From NCBI GenBank assembly GCA_029168955.1, contig JAPDOI010000437.1, positions 248,001 through 312,000 of the forward strand: a stretch of DNA of 64,000 bases, written 5' to 3'. The DNA is from Aplectana chamaeleonis (lineage: Eukaryota > Nematoda > Chromadorea > Rhabditida > Cosmocercidae). Below, piece by piece: positions 54,080 to 62,879 of this stretch; position 1 is the first letter of the stretch, and every line of letters begins with the position of its first letter. The notes below the pieces were generated by a model. That model was not told the origin of the DNA, made no database searches, and saw nothing but the letters and a program-made list of their open reading frames with translations. The position numbers were made by a program, and so were the translations under genes.

Positions 54080-54085
54080 AATAAA
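54080..54085 (+). promoter_or_regulatory. Polyadenylation signal AATAAA in the 5' LTR
   Basis: AATAAA is followed by GTGTGCTTTAC, a GT-rich downstream element. The same signal is at 61,053-61,058 in the 3' LTR, where it would end the genomic RNA. Confidence 0.65.
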
Positions 54086-54154
54086 CGTGTGCTTTACAAC
54101 TCGTGTACTTGCAGAGAGGGTGGGAACACACACACACACACAACATCATCCACT

Positions 54155-54170
54155 TGGGGGCCAAGCCAAC
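54155..54170 (+). promoter_or_regulatory. Primer-binding site
   Basis: TGGGGGCCAAGCCAAC begins directly after the ACT end of the 5' LTR. It starts with TGG, complementary to the CCA end of a tRNA, as expected for a minus-strand primer site. I cannot name the tRNA without a comparison set. Confidence 0.7.
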
Positions 54171-54539
54171 CTCTCCTGCAAAAGCACGACTGTAAAACAC
54201 ATAACCGCAAGGGCGATTCTGTGAGTCCCAGAGACTCTGAAGACACGTCAGACGTGTGATTTTTTTGGTGGTTGCACGATCTGTAACCAAGCCGAAGTTT
54301 GTGTGGCTCCGAAAGTCTCAGTGACTTTTTTTCGGTGGTTGCAGGATCTGTAACCAAGCTCAAGCCTGTGTGGCTCAGATAGTCTCAGTGACTATTCATT
54401 GCCTGTGTGGCTCAGAAAGTCTCTGCGACAACACATTGCCTGTGTGGCTAAGTTCAAGTGAGAACAAGTGACCACTGGGGTTTAAAATTGATCAAGGTAA
54501 CGTCAGCGACATCACCACATACGACTTTTTCAGATTTCG
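54171..54539 (+). other. Retrotransposon leader with internal duplications
   Basis: This untranslated leader contains an imperfect tandem duplication of about 65 bp (near 54,264-54,325 and 54,329-54,390; shared words GGTGGTTGCA and GATCTGTAACCAAGC). A shorter GTGTGGCTCAGAAAGTCTC motif then recurs up to about 54,450. Leader repeats may carry packaging or structural signals, but that is not shown. Confidence 0.65.
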
Positions 54540-56017
54540 ATGGAGGAGTTTACTGAAGCAATGTAGCTGAGTGATGACGTAGATTAAAACTCACGAGCTG
54601 TAGCAGAAAATGCAGTTGAATGAGAGGTCAGTCAAAGCTATAAAAATATCGAAGAAGATGCCGTGAAAGTGATCAACCGCACTCTTGCCCTGATAGACAT
54701 AGAATGTGAAGCTCAACTCATGAAAACAATGCGCAGTGGTGATGCAATCAGGGAATCGATTTCCGAAACAGTGAGAAATCAGGTGTGCGTCGCGCAGGAA
54801 ACCGTTCAGTGCGCAATCACGGAACTTTTGTGCCGAGTAGGAAAAAGCGATACAAATTCGCAAATCGTTGAGCTACTGCAGTGCGCTAATATTGCAAACG
54901 TCACGCAGTTAGAGGAACATTTTGATCTAACCCTGCAACGCCAAGAGTTATTGAAAGAAATACAAGGATTAGTGGGCTGTGATGAAAAGATCATTCCAAA
55001 CAAAATCACAAAAATGGTTTTGCACCAGCAAGAGAATGAAATGAAAATCCTTGAGCTGACCAATGAAGTTAGAGAGTTACGTTTGCAGATGTCATCGTTG
55101 TCACTCGAGCGAGCTCCCACACAGCCAGTTGTCAGCGACCCAGCTGAAGGTAAGGAGGAAATAGATCGCAAAAACCCTCAGTGGGCTAAATATGGCGTAA
55201 TATACAATGATCGTCCAAATAATGAAGTTCAGAGGAACTGTCCCGAGCGCTCGAGGACATTCCAGACCACGTCTTACTCGCCTATGCAAGGAGACGTATG
55301 GAGGCCAAGGAGCCTAGACAGATGGCAGTCGGAAACAGGTATGAGAGCTAACGATATATCGCATGATTTCTCTCTAGTCGACTTAATGAGAATGCAAGCA
55401 TTACCAGAGGTGCAACCGTTCTCAGGCCAACCGAAAGAAAGCTTTAAGCGATTTTTGCAATCATTTCTGATAAAGTATCCGCGGTCTCATTGGCCTGATA
55501 AGAGTTTGATAGACCTATTCGAAGGCTTTTCAAGAAGGGATGCGTTAACGATGTTCGAGACCCTCCCACCGTACGTAAAAGAAGGTACTTTTGATAATGT
55601 CGTCAAGGCGATGGAGGGACGCCTACAAGAAGATAGTAACGGCGTATGCGTGAAAGCTTTGAGTGACCTTCGAACTCTCACACTGAAAGAAGGGCAAACA
55701 GTTGCTGAATTTTGTCTTGTTTTAGAAAAGCTAGCAAGCAGAGTGTACCAAAACATGCCACCTGCCTGCCGCTGTCTCACTGCGGAAAGCGGAGATCTTA
55801 TTCAGACAACTGTCAAAATGGAATGGCAGTTACAATCTTGTGGAGACTTTGGAGAAAGCGGATAAAAATGAAGTTTATGAAAGGGTTAAGGAGGTCGCGC
55901 TGCGACTTGAAAGAAATCGTAAAATGGCTCAAGATTTTGGAGCCACAAAGTTTCCGAGTAAATTCATCAAGGCAGAAGTGAAACTACATAATCTGAGACC
56001 AATGCCAGGCAGGTACA

Positions 56018-56250
56018 GTTGACCGCAATGTTAATAGGACATGGTGCGGTTGCGGACTCGCACTAAATTACGGTACAATCTGGCACTTTGCCAGATTTCG
56101 TCATCGATCGGCGCCAAGCGTCGTCTCTCTGCTCACGAGAATATCAGCTGTGGCGCTGATCGATGACGAAATCTGGCAAAGTGCCAGATTCTACCGTAGT
56201 TTTAGTGCTAGTCCGCAACCGCACCATGTCCTATTAACATTGCGGTCAAC
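56018..56250. mobile_element. 233-bp palindromic MITE inserted in gag
   Basis: Left arm 56,018-56,116 and right arm 56,151-56,250 are reverse complements with about four substitutions and one indel over 99-100 bases; the loop is 34 bases. Ends are GTTGACCGCAATG and its complement. Each arm also contains its own hairpin, ATCTGGC/GCCAGAT around ACTTT. There is no ORF. The gag frame moves by one across it, consistent with an insertion of length 1 modulo 3 once the target duplication is counted; the duplication itself is ambiguous (2 bp, or TTG as 3 bp). Confidence 0.93.
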
Positions 56251-56492
56251 TTGGAACGGACGTCCCAATGAACGGAAGAATGACTCAGCTGGAGGAGTGG
56301 CGGTCAAGTCGAATATCAGGGAAGCCGAACATCAGGGAAAAACAACAGTAAAGGGCCACGAAGGTCGCAAATGTTTTTCTTGTGGTAAAGTAGGGCACAT
56401 GGCAAGTCAATGTCGCGTAGTCAAAGAGCCAAGAAATGCAGAGACACAGGACCCAAGACAAAGAGCCTCTTTCACAGCTATAGTAGACTCGC

Positions 56493-57197
56493 TTGCATGT
56501 GTTACGGGAAAATAGTCTGGCGGGAGAGAGCCAATTTTTTGGTAAGAAGTCGACAGAGAAAGTTCGACTAATTGGTAGAGAGTCAACTGCTCTTCTTGAC
56601 ACCGGCTCAGAAATCTCAATTATACCCTTGACATTCTTCAAGCAAGCCCTATCGCAAGAAACAGATTTGGACAAATACGTGGAGCGTGTACAACAAAAGT
56701 TACCGAAGATACGCGATGCTTCAGGGAATATAATTGATTTCGTGGACAGCATAAAGCTTCAGATAGTCTTAAAAGATGTCTCGAAAACTATATCTTGTTA
56801 TGTTGGAAGAGGATTGAACGACGTAATAATATTGGGCACTAATGCACTCGAAGTTTTCGGTATAGAACTGGTGAAAGTGTCTGATCGAGATCAAACACGG
56901 GCTGCAGAGCCCAACAATTCCTTTACGGAGACGGTAAGGAATGCCGTGGTAAAGAGTAGAACTCATGTACCTCCGGGAGGAACCAAAGTGGTTACCCTAG
57001 CATGTGCACTAACCCAGGGAGAGCCTGTGCTGTGGTCAAATAATCCTTTCATAAGCGATGGTCTGTGCCCAACCTCTGAAGAGGGGGAGATCAAGTTACC
57101 TGTCGTGAACAGAACCAAGGAAGCCGTCGTTTTCCACGCCGGAGACAGTGTGGGAGAGTGTAGCACGGACCAGTGGATAAGCCCGAAGGATGTCTAG
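56493..57197 (+). pseudogene. pol: Aspartic protease domain of pol (retropepsin)
   Basis: It would cleave the Gag-Pol polyprotein. In a frame of 234 codons, the catalytic ALLDTGSEISIIP has Asp-Thr-Gly at residues 36-38 (about 56,598), and the conserved VIILGTNAL is at residues 111-119. The distance and motifs fit retropepsins of Ty3/gypsy elements. The frame overlaps the end of gag by 23 bases and is shifted +1 relative to it, so expression would need a frameshift, or the shift is decay. It ends at a TAG at 57,195, yet the same frame continues into the RT domain after a further TAA at 57,234, so these are nonsense mutations inside pol. The ~70-residue tail after the ILG motif links to RT and has no domain I recognise. 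Confidence 0.88.
56506..56515 (+). promoter_or_regulatory. Possible gag-pol frameshift site
   Basis: The gag frame ends G-GGA-AAA-TAG, where GGGAAAA fits the form of a slippery heptamer directly upstream of the stop. The protease frame is reached by +1 (or -2), not by the usual -1. Slippage at AAA-TAG-T is possible; a random indel in this decayed copy is an equal explanation. Confidence 0.3.
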
Positions 57198-58680
57198 GTC
57201 ACAATTGGCATGCTGGATGTAGGAAAAAGTACGTAAAAGATAGCTGTGGAAGATAGAACCGAGTCACTTCTGACCGCAGTGCCCCATGGAAGCGAACTCA
57301 ATGAAGAAATGCAGAACATCCTTGACGAATACAATGATGTTTTTGCGTTGACTGATGCTGAGCTTACTCAAACAGATCTGATTGTGCACGAGATAGACAC
57401 TGGAAGTAGTAAGCCAATCAAGCAAAAAACGAGACCTGTTCCTATTGCGGCTCGACAGGAGTTCAAGGGAATAATTAAGGGCCTGCTGGAGCGTGGCATC
57501 ATAGCAAAAAGCAACTCAGATTGGGCTTCACCAGTGGTCTTATTAAAAAAGAAAGACGGAAGTCTTAGATTGTGCATAGACTACAGAGAGCTAAACAAAG
57601 TCACACGACAAGATTCCTACCCATTGCCGACGATAGATGCACTGTTACAGAGCCTTATGGGAAAAAAGGTGTTCTCGTCATTAGACATGCACTCCGGGTA
57701 CTGGCAAATAAAATTATCTGAAGACGCCCAGCGCAAAGCGCCTTCACCACGAGAGAAGGACTCTTCGAATTCGCGGTCCTGCTGTTTGGACTATGCACGA
57801 GTCCCGCCGTGTTCCAACGTCTAATGGACATGATCATTGGTGACCTCAGCATTAAAGATGACGAAGTATTCGTCTATATCGACGATATACTGGTAGCAAC
57901 AGAGTCAGTAACTCGGCACTATGAGGTTCTGAGGATGATTTTCGAAGCACTGAGAAAGGCGAATTTGCGACTCAAACCGCAAAAGTGTCGGTTTTTAAGC
58001 ACTCACGTGTCCTTTTTGGGACATATGGTAGATAAGGACGGCGTGCGAACCGACCCTGAGAAGGTCTCGAAAATTATGAGCTATCCGGTGCCGCGTAACG
58101 TTGCTGAACTTCGCACATTTCTTGGAATGGCTTCTTACTACAGAAAATTCATTCTAGGATTTTCCAAAACGGCTAAAAGCTTGTACAAATTAACAAGTCC
58201 AAAGGAAAAGTGGTCTTGGACAGGTCAAGAGCAGAAAGCATTCGATGAGTTGAAAAGAGTTATGTCTAGCACTCCAGTTCTAGCGCAGCCTGACGTTAAG
58301 GGTGCACAAAACGGCTCAAACCCTTTTCTGATCTATACAGATGCATGTAAAGGTTTGGGAGCTGTTCTTGCTCAGAAGTCGAACGATACCATGATCCACC
58401 CTGTGTAATTCGCGTCGAAGTCTTTATCCAAAGCTGAAAGAAAGTATCATATTACTGATATGGAAGCGTTAGCGGTAAAGAAGTTCCACTTCTTCATATA
58501 TGGCCTTAAGACAATCGTAAGGACAGACCATCAACCACTGACGAGCCTTTTCGAAAGAACCGCGGTATCAAGCAGAGTTCTACGTTGAGCGCTTGAACTT
58601 CAAAAGTACAAGTTGCAAATAGAATACGTGCAAGGGAAGGCCAATGTTGTGGCAGACGCCTTGTCAAGGGGAGTTGTGGA
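57198..58680 (+). pseudogene. pol: Reverse transcriptase and RNase H domains of pol, disrupted
   Basis: It would copy the element RNA to DNA in the cytoplasmic particle. The RT opens after stops at 57,195 and 57,234; it has the SDWASPVVLLKKKDGS and LCIDYRELN blocks near 57,520-57,600 and SSLDMHSGYWQI near 57,675-57,710. A one-base loss near 57,731-57,742 moves the rest to another frame, where FGLCTSPAVFQ and the catalytic FVYIDDIL (YIDD at 57,875-57,886) follow, then FLGHMVDKDGV and the ELRTFLGMASYYRKFI thumb block. RNase H begins with LIYTDACKG (catalytic Asp at 58,340), continues through a TAA at 58,406, ITDMEALAV, RTDHQPL, a TGA at 58,586, and ends VVADALSRG near 58,670. Between ALAV and KKFHFF a few residues common in relatives appear absent. 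Four stops and one frameshift make it non-functional. Confidence 0.93.
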
Positions 58681-60391
58681 TGGTAGAGAAGAATCGCCTA
58701 CGTGTGCTGGGAACGAAATGATTGTCTGTTCATTAGAAAGCGATGATTCTCCGTGGTTGGCAGAGCTGCGCCAAGATGAAAACTACAGCGAAGTCATTCG
58801 CGCCATTGAGCAAGGTGAAGATGGTAATGAAGTGAAACTCAGGGGATGTCTGAGAAAATTCGAAGTCGCCGACTTCGAATTGAAGAATGGGGAACTCAGC
58901 CTAATTCTGAGGGATAGTGTTGTAAAGATAGTACCTAAGTCAAAACGTAGAGATATTTTCTCGGAAAAGCATGCTGGGCAGCTAGCTGGACATTTAAGCT
59001 CACGGAAGCTGGCCAAACTTTTGAAGAAAACTCTATTCTGGGAGAACATGGACAGAGACATAACAAAATGGTGTATAGAATGTAAGGAATGCCTCATTAC
59101 GAACGTGCATGAGAAGCATACACCGCCGTTGAAACCATTTGTTACTAGATTCCCATATCAACTGGTTGGAATAGATCTGGTGGAATTTGGAAGGTAGGAG
59201 AGAGGGAATAAATGCGCACTTGTGGCTATCGATCATTTCACAAAGTTTGTGGGAGCTTATCCCATTTCTAAGACATCAAGAACGGTGGCAAGGGCATTCT
59301 TCGAGCGCTGGATATGTGACGGATGCAGATGGCCCAAGACATTGCACTCTGACCAAGGTCCTGAGTTTGTGAACAGTGTCCTATCAGAATTATGTGAAAT
59401 CGTTGCTATTCAGCAATCTCTCACTGAAGGTCATTTGCCCAGAGAAAACGGAATAATCGAGCGTGTCATTGGTACGCTCACACGAATGCTCAAAAAGATA
59501 ACCAAGATTCCAGTTCAGTGGGATATACTTTTGCCAACAGTTGTATTCGCCTACAACTCGTCGCCACACACAGCAACTGGCGAAAGTCCGTTTTTCTTGC
59601 TTCATGCTTTTGATCCATTCATTCCGTCGAGCATAATTCCGGACGAAAAACTGAATTTCAATTTCATAGACTATGACGATTCTAAGTATGAGCTTCTTGC
59701 TGCGATCAGGCTGGCTCAAGATTCAGCAGCACAATGTAATGAGGATTACAGACAAAAAATGAAACGCTCCTACGATAACAGAGTGCACTCAAACTTCTCA
59801 CTCGTGCCACAAGTAGGAGACCGCGTATACATAAAACTTCCTCGTGAAAAGGGCGCTGCGGCCCTTCCAAAACTTTGCCTTCACTGGGGAGGACCTTACC
59901 GCGTTCTTAAGTGCACCGAAAACTCGGCTTTACTCACAAATATTAACAAAAATGACGAGCCAATACAAGTCCAGTATGATATGTTACTCAAAGTTCCCGC
60001 AGGGATAGATGATGATCCGATAACAACGAAAACTAAGCGGTTGAGGCGCACAGCCAAAAAAGTTGCCTGTTGCAGGGCAACATCGGATGGTCGAGATACA
60101 ACGGAACTCACCATATTCTACAGCTGTCCTGGAACTGGTTACAATGCGGATCTCAACTACAGTTCCCATTGTTCTGTTCGTTCGATGACGTTCAAGGACG
60201 TTATTCCGCACGCCGATCAAACAATATCCCATCTCAGATTCAACAATGTGTTCCAGCTTGCCCGCAGCCGCAGACAACATCACGGAAGCTACGCATGCGG
60301 CCGAAAACGCTTCAATCCCTACGTCAGACCCCGTCCCTACCATCACAATTGGTACTCATCACGTCGTGGAGGGAAACCTTTCCCTGGTTAA
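58681..60391 (+). pseudogene. pol: Integrase domain of pol, one in-frame stop
   Basis: It would insert the cDNA into the genome. An HHCC-type zinc region is present: KHAGQLAGH and, about 26 residues on, CIECKEC (near 58,970-59,090). The core has catalytic Asp in VGIDLVEFG (59,174), Asp in HSDQGPEF (59,351) and Glu in NGIIERVIG (59,459). The last two are 35 residues apart, the DD35E spacing. A TAG at 59,195 interrupts the core just after the first Asp. AYNSSPHTATGESPF is typical of gypsy integrases. The GPY-type C-terminal domain appears as VGDRVYIKLP then LHWGGPYRVLKC. After about 60,060 the protein runs on for about 110 residues as a Cys/His/Arg/Tyr-rich tail ending RPYHHNWYSSRRGGKPFPG. The frame is otherwise open to 60,391. 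Confidence 0.93.
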
Positions 60392-60615
60392 ACAAAAGAA
60401 GACGTAGTGCTCAGTGCCACGATATTTTTTTGTAATGAAGTTTTTTTTGTTTCGTAGTATTTTTCAGTTGATGTTTTATCTTGATTGCGACAGGAGAATC
60501 CCTGATTTCACACACGGCACAAGCGAATGTCGAAAAAGCCTATCCTAAATGTCATATATTACTCCTACAAGTGGCAGGGGCGCCACTTCAACCCCAGGGG
60601 AGGCAAGTAGAAACA
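60392..60615 (+). other. 3' untranslated region with polypurine tract
   Basis: T-rich sequence follows the pol stop. A hairpin (AAGTGGC/GCCACTT) sits at about 60,569-60,588. A purine-rich stretch AGGGGAGGCAAGTAGAAACA at 60,596-60,615 directly abuts the 3' LTR and is the likely polypurine tract that primes plus-strand synthesis. Confidence 0.7.
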
Positions 60616-61125
60616 AGTCAACGTGCTGATGGTACAGTAAGCCGCGTTTATGTATGATAGGGTGAAGTGATAACGAATGGTGATATGGGGGTTATAAAAG
60701 GGGGAAAGGCAAGAGAGGTTACTTCTTTTTGTCTCGATCATCAGCAGACTCCACAGCTTCAGCACAGAAGATTCGACACTCGACGACGGCAGCACACTCG
60801 ACGACGACAACACACTCGACGACGACAGCACTCTCGACGACGACAACACACTCGACGACGACAACACACTCGACGACGACAACACTCATCGTCGCTCGTC
60901 TTCCGATTCAAGCTCAGAAGACATAACTCAGGCGATTCTCGGCCCCGAGCCGCACCGAATAGGAATCGGAGCCGCCTGACGGTTCGGCTCGTTCTCCCAG
61001 CGGCTCGGGGCCGATAATCGCCTGAGAAGGTAAATACTGTTGTGAAACCCGCAATAAACGTGTGCTTTACAACTCGTGTACTTGCAGAGAGGGTGGGAAC
61101 ACACACACACACAACATCATCCACT
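60616..61125 (+). repeat. 3' long terminal repeat, 510 bp including a MITE
   Basis: Same AGT...ACT ends as the 5' LTR. It carries GGGGAAAG after the TATA box (60,692-60,700), a sixth 18-bp minisatellite unit (60,778-60,885), a 100-bp palindromic insertion (60,927-61,026), and the AATAAA at 61,053-61,058. Outside indels it differs from the 5' LTR at about seven positions by eye. Confidence 0.95.
60927..61026. mobile_element. 100-bp GC-rich palindromic MITE in the 3' LTR
   Basis: Terminal inverted repeats of 27 bp (60,927-60,953 and 61,000-61,026; ends CTCAGGCGATT) match with one mismatch. The inner 46 bases continue partial dyad symmetry (CGGAGCCG, GGTTCGGCTCG). It is absent from the 5' LTR, which gives a clean empty site. 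The extra length is 102 bp, so two target bases were probably duplicated (AA on each side). It is unrelated in sequence to the gag MITE. Confidence 0.93.
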
Positions 61126-61590
61126 GATAGAACCAAAAAGAAAGTAATAAGGTGCTTCTGAAAAGCTGCACAGGAGCTTTTTCTTTCGCCTCAACTAACG
61201 GCATTATTGAAAGGTCCAAATCCGTTGTTGCGTTTGGCCTACCGCCGGACCACGAGGTTTGTATTTCAGTCTAGGGTAGGACAATGCTTTGATCATATGT
61301 AGGTTTGTAGGTTCCTTCTTGCGGCGGAGAAATTGATTTCTGAAAAGCGTGTCCCACCGGTGGGACACGTCTTCGTGAATGGGTTAAACGCAGTGCGCCA
61401 CACACTAACAGGCACGGAGTTGACATGTACACCCTTCTTTCATTTCGATCCGTGTCAACTGTATGCCTCGAATACGATGTAAAAACAACTGAATTCCCGT
61501 GCTTCAGTCGCGTGCGTATGCGGAGGCCAGAGACAGCGAGTAGGCCAAGAGCAGAAGGAGGCAGCAGCATCGCGCGCGCCATGAGTGATA
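61126..61590. other. Unassigned spacer between the LTR element and the mariner
   Basis: No gene recognised. It contains one long perfect palindrome (listed separately) and a GCGGAGAAATTG word near 61,325 that resembles the arms of the inverted repeat at 51,327-51,612. Open frames on both strands have no known domain. Confidence 0.4.
61348..61369. repeat. 22-bp perfect palindrome
   Basis: An 11-base half-site, CGTGTCCCACC, is followed immediately by its exact reverse complement. GC-rich and isolated. It could be a transposon scar, a factor-binding site or chance. Confidence 0.8.
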
Positions 61591-61592
61591 TA

Positions 61593-61627
61593 CCAGGCTG
61601 TTCAATAAGTTTAGTCATTCGATAAGA
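61593..61627 (+). repeat. Left terminal inverted repeat of the mariner
   Basis: Starts CCAGGCTGTTC; pairs with 62,843-62,877 with three mismatches over 35 bases. It is flanked outside by TA. Confidence 0.93.
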
Positions 61628-61660
61628 AAAACACAATTTTATGGTTAAAAATACACTTTA

Positions 61661-62709
61661 TTATTCAGTATAATCTATCTCAACATCAATACACTTGCTT
61701 CAACGATCCTCCCATCTGTGGATCCCATCCCTGAAGTGAGAATCCCGGAGGTCTGCAAAATACGCTTCAACAGCCGTTATGACCTCTTTATTTGATGAAA
61801 AACGCTTGCCTCGCATACATTTTTGAGTTCTGGAAACACAAGGAAGTCGCTGGGGGCCAAATCTGGTGAATACGGTGGATGCTCCAGCAAATCGAACTTT
61901 AATTCATTAATTTTAGCCATTGTCAAAATGCTCTTGTCATACGGTGCATCGTCCTGATGAAAAAGAATTTTTTTCTTCTGAAAACCGGGTCTTTTTTTCA
62001 CGAATTTTTTTCCTTCAACTGGTCCAAAAGGTTGCAATAATATTCAGAATCAATTGTTTCAATAGTTTGCAAGTAATCCAAAACAAAATGCCTTTCGCAT
62101 CCCAAAAAAACTGATGCCATAACCTTCTTGGCCGATTTCCGAACAAGAACTCGTTTCGAAGCCGAACAACCAGGTTCACACCACTCTTTAGCTTCTTGTT
62201 TTGATTCTTGGATCATGGTGATAGACCCAAGTCTCATCCTTAGTGATGAATCGACGCACAAAAACAACTTTTTACTTTTTAAAACGCTCCAAATTTTGCT
62301 GAGAAAGTCGCGTTCGAATGTGTTTCTGTTCCATTGTTAGCGAATGCGGCACCCATTGTGCACACAGCTTTCTAAAACCCAAATTTTCATTTAAAATATG
62401 GCTCACACTGCCTAATGAGATGAGAAGAGCCTCTACTAAATCTCTCTCAGTCAATCGACGGTCTTCCAAAACCATATCCTGTATTTTGGCTATGATTTCT
62501 AGTGTTGATGCGCTTTCTGGACGTCCTTCACGTGCATCGTCTTCAAGGCTTGTACGAACACGTTTAAATTCAGCAACCCATCTTTCTACTGTTCTAATTG
62601 TAGGTGAACAATCATTATACATTTTTAACATTCGTTCGTGAATTTCTTTTGTTTGCTACACCTTCCAAAAATAAGAATTTTATCACTGCACGATAATCAA
62701 TTTTTCCAT
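61661..62709 (-). pseudogene. mariner transposase, frameshifted
   Basis: Cut-and-paste transposase read on the minus strand from an ATG at 62,709 to a TAA at 61,661. The 1,049-base span is close to the roughly 345-350 codons usual for the family but is not a multiple of 3. The N-terminal part has helix-turn-helix-like RTVERWVAEFKR and GRPESAST, then the WVPHSL motif (62,631-62,272 open). The middle piece has ESKQEAKEWCEPG and KKVMASVF; the next piece has HQDDAPYDKS and YSPDLAPSDF. The Asp of HQD and the Asp of PSD are 34 residues apart, as in D,D34D mariners. These pieces lie in different frames, and the first catalytic Asp region is damaged where the frame breaks near 62,270. The final C-terminal part below about 61,800 is again in another frame. 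It is non-functional. Confidence 0.93.
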
Positions 62710-62842
62710 TGCTGCGGCACGGCGACACTAAATGGCTTGTAAACAAAGAACGAATTGACAGATTAAAAAGAAACTTCACATACGTTCATATGAAGAGTGT
62801 ACCAACAAAACAATAAAAAATTGGGCTAGTAGCAACGCCCTC

Positions 62843-62877
62843 TCTTATCGAACGACAAAACTTATTGAACAACCTGG
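62843..62877 (-). repeat. Right terminal inverted repeat of the mariner
   Basis: Reverse complement begins CCAGGTTGTTC. It matches the left repeat at 32 of 35 positions and is followed by TA. Confidence 0.93.
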
Positions 62878-62879
62878 TA

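Larger units (their letters stand above)
53771..54154 (+). repeat. 5' long terminal repeat, 384 bp
   Basis: It matches 60,616-61,125 from AGTCAACGTGCTGATGG to CATCATCCACT. Differences from the 3' LTR are about seven substitutions plus four indels: 8 bp after the TATA box, one 18-bp minisatellite unit, 2 bp in the CA run, and 102 bp for the MITE insertion. These account exactly for the 126-bp length difference. It contains a TATA box, a minisatellite and an AATAAA signal. Confidence 0.95.
54540..56515 (+). pseudogene. gag: gag of the LTR element, disrupted
   Basis: Structural polyprotein that would form the cytoplasmic particle and bind genomic RNA. The likely start is ATG 54,540; three in-frame stops follow (TAG 54,564, TAA 54,585, TGA 54,621), after which the frame is open from about 54,624 to 55,865. 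The N-terminal third has heptad-like helical stretches (NEMKILELTNEVRELRLQM). The capsid-like core contains FSGQPKESFKRF, FETLPPYVKEG and LKEGQTVAEFC. At 55,761-55,769 a CTGC duplication shifts the frame; the C-terminal part continues one frame over (LEKADKNEVYERVKEVALRL). A 233-bp MITE then interrupts it at 56,018-56,250. After it, a CCHC zinc knuckle (CFSCGKVGHMASQC, 56,372-56,413) is intact. The frame ends at TAG 56,513, overlapping the protease frame. Broken, but domain identity is clear. Confidence 0.9.
53771..61125 (+). mobile_element. Ty3/gypsy-type LTR retrotransposon, full length, inactivated
   Basis: Order on the plus strand: 5' LTR (53,771-54,154), primer-binding site, leader, gag with zinc knuckle, aspartic protease, reverse transcriptase, RNase H, DD35E integrase with GPY-type C-terminus, polypurine tract, 3' LTR (60,616-61,125). 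Protease-RT-RNase H-integrase order identifies the Ty3/gypsy group; no env-like ORF follows integrase. LTRs begin AGT and end ACT. The Gag and Pol sequences look like nematode gypsy elements (from memory, not searched). The 5' flank ends GGCTTT and the 3' flank starts GATAG, so no target-site duplication is seen. Coding parts carry eight in-frame stops and at least two frameshifts, so this copy cannot make its own proteins. Two palindromic MITEs are nested in it. Confidence 0.95.
61593..62877 (-). mobile_element. mariner-family DNA transposon, 1,285 bp
   Basis: Terminal inverted repeats of 35 bp (61,593-61,627 and 62,843-62,877; outer end CCAGGYTGTTCAATAAG) differ at three positions. A TA dinucleotide lies on both sides (61,591-61,592 and 62,878-62,879), the duplicated target of Tc1/mariner elements. 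Length and the single minus-strand transposase match the family norm of about 1.3 kb. The ends look usable, but the transposase is broken. Confidence 0.96.

Noticed and set aside
53822..54259. Open frame of 145 codons with TTTHSTTTAHS repeats in the 5' LTR, and a similar frame in the 3' LTR at 60,729-60,926
   Set aside because: This is translation of the LTR minisatellite, not a gene.
60392..60615. env-like third ORF
   Set aside because: The space between pol and the 3' LTR is only about 220 bp and T-rich, too short for an envelope gene.
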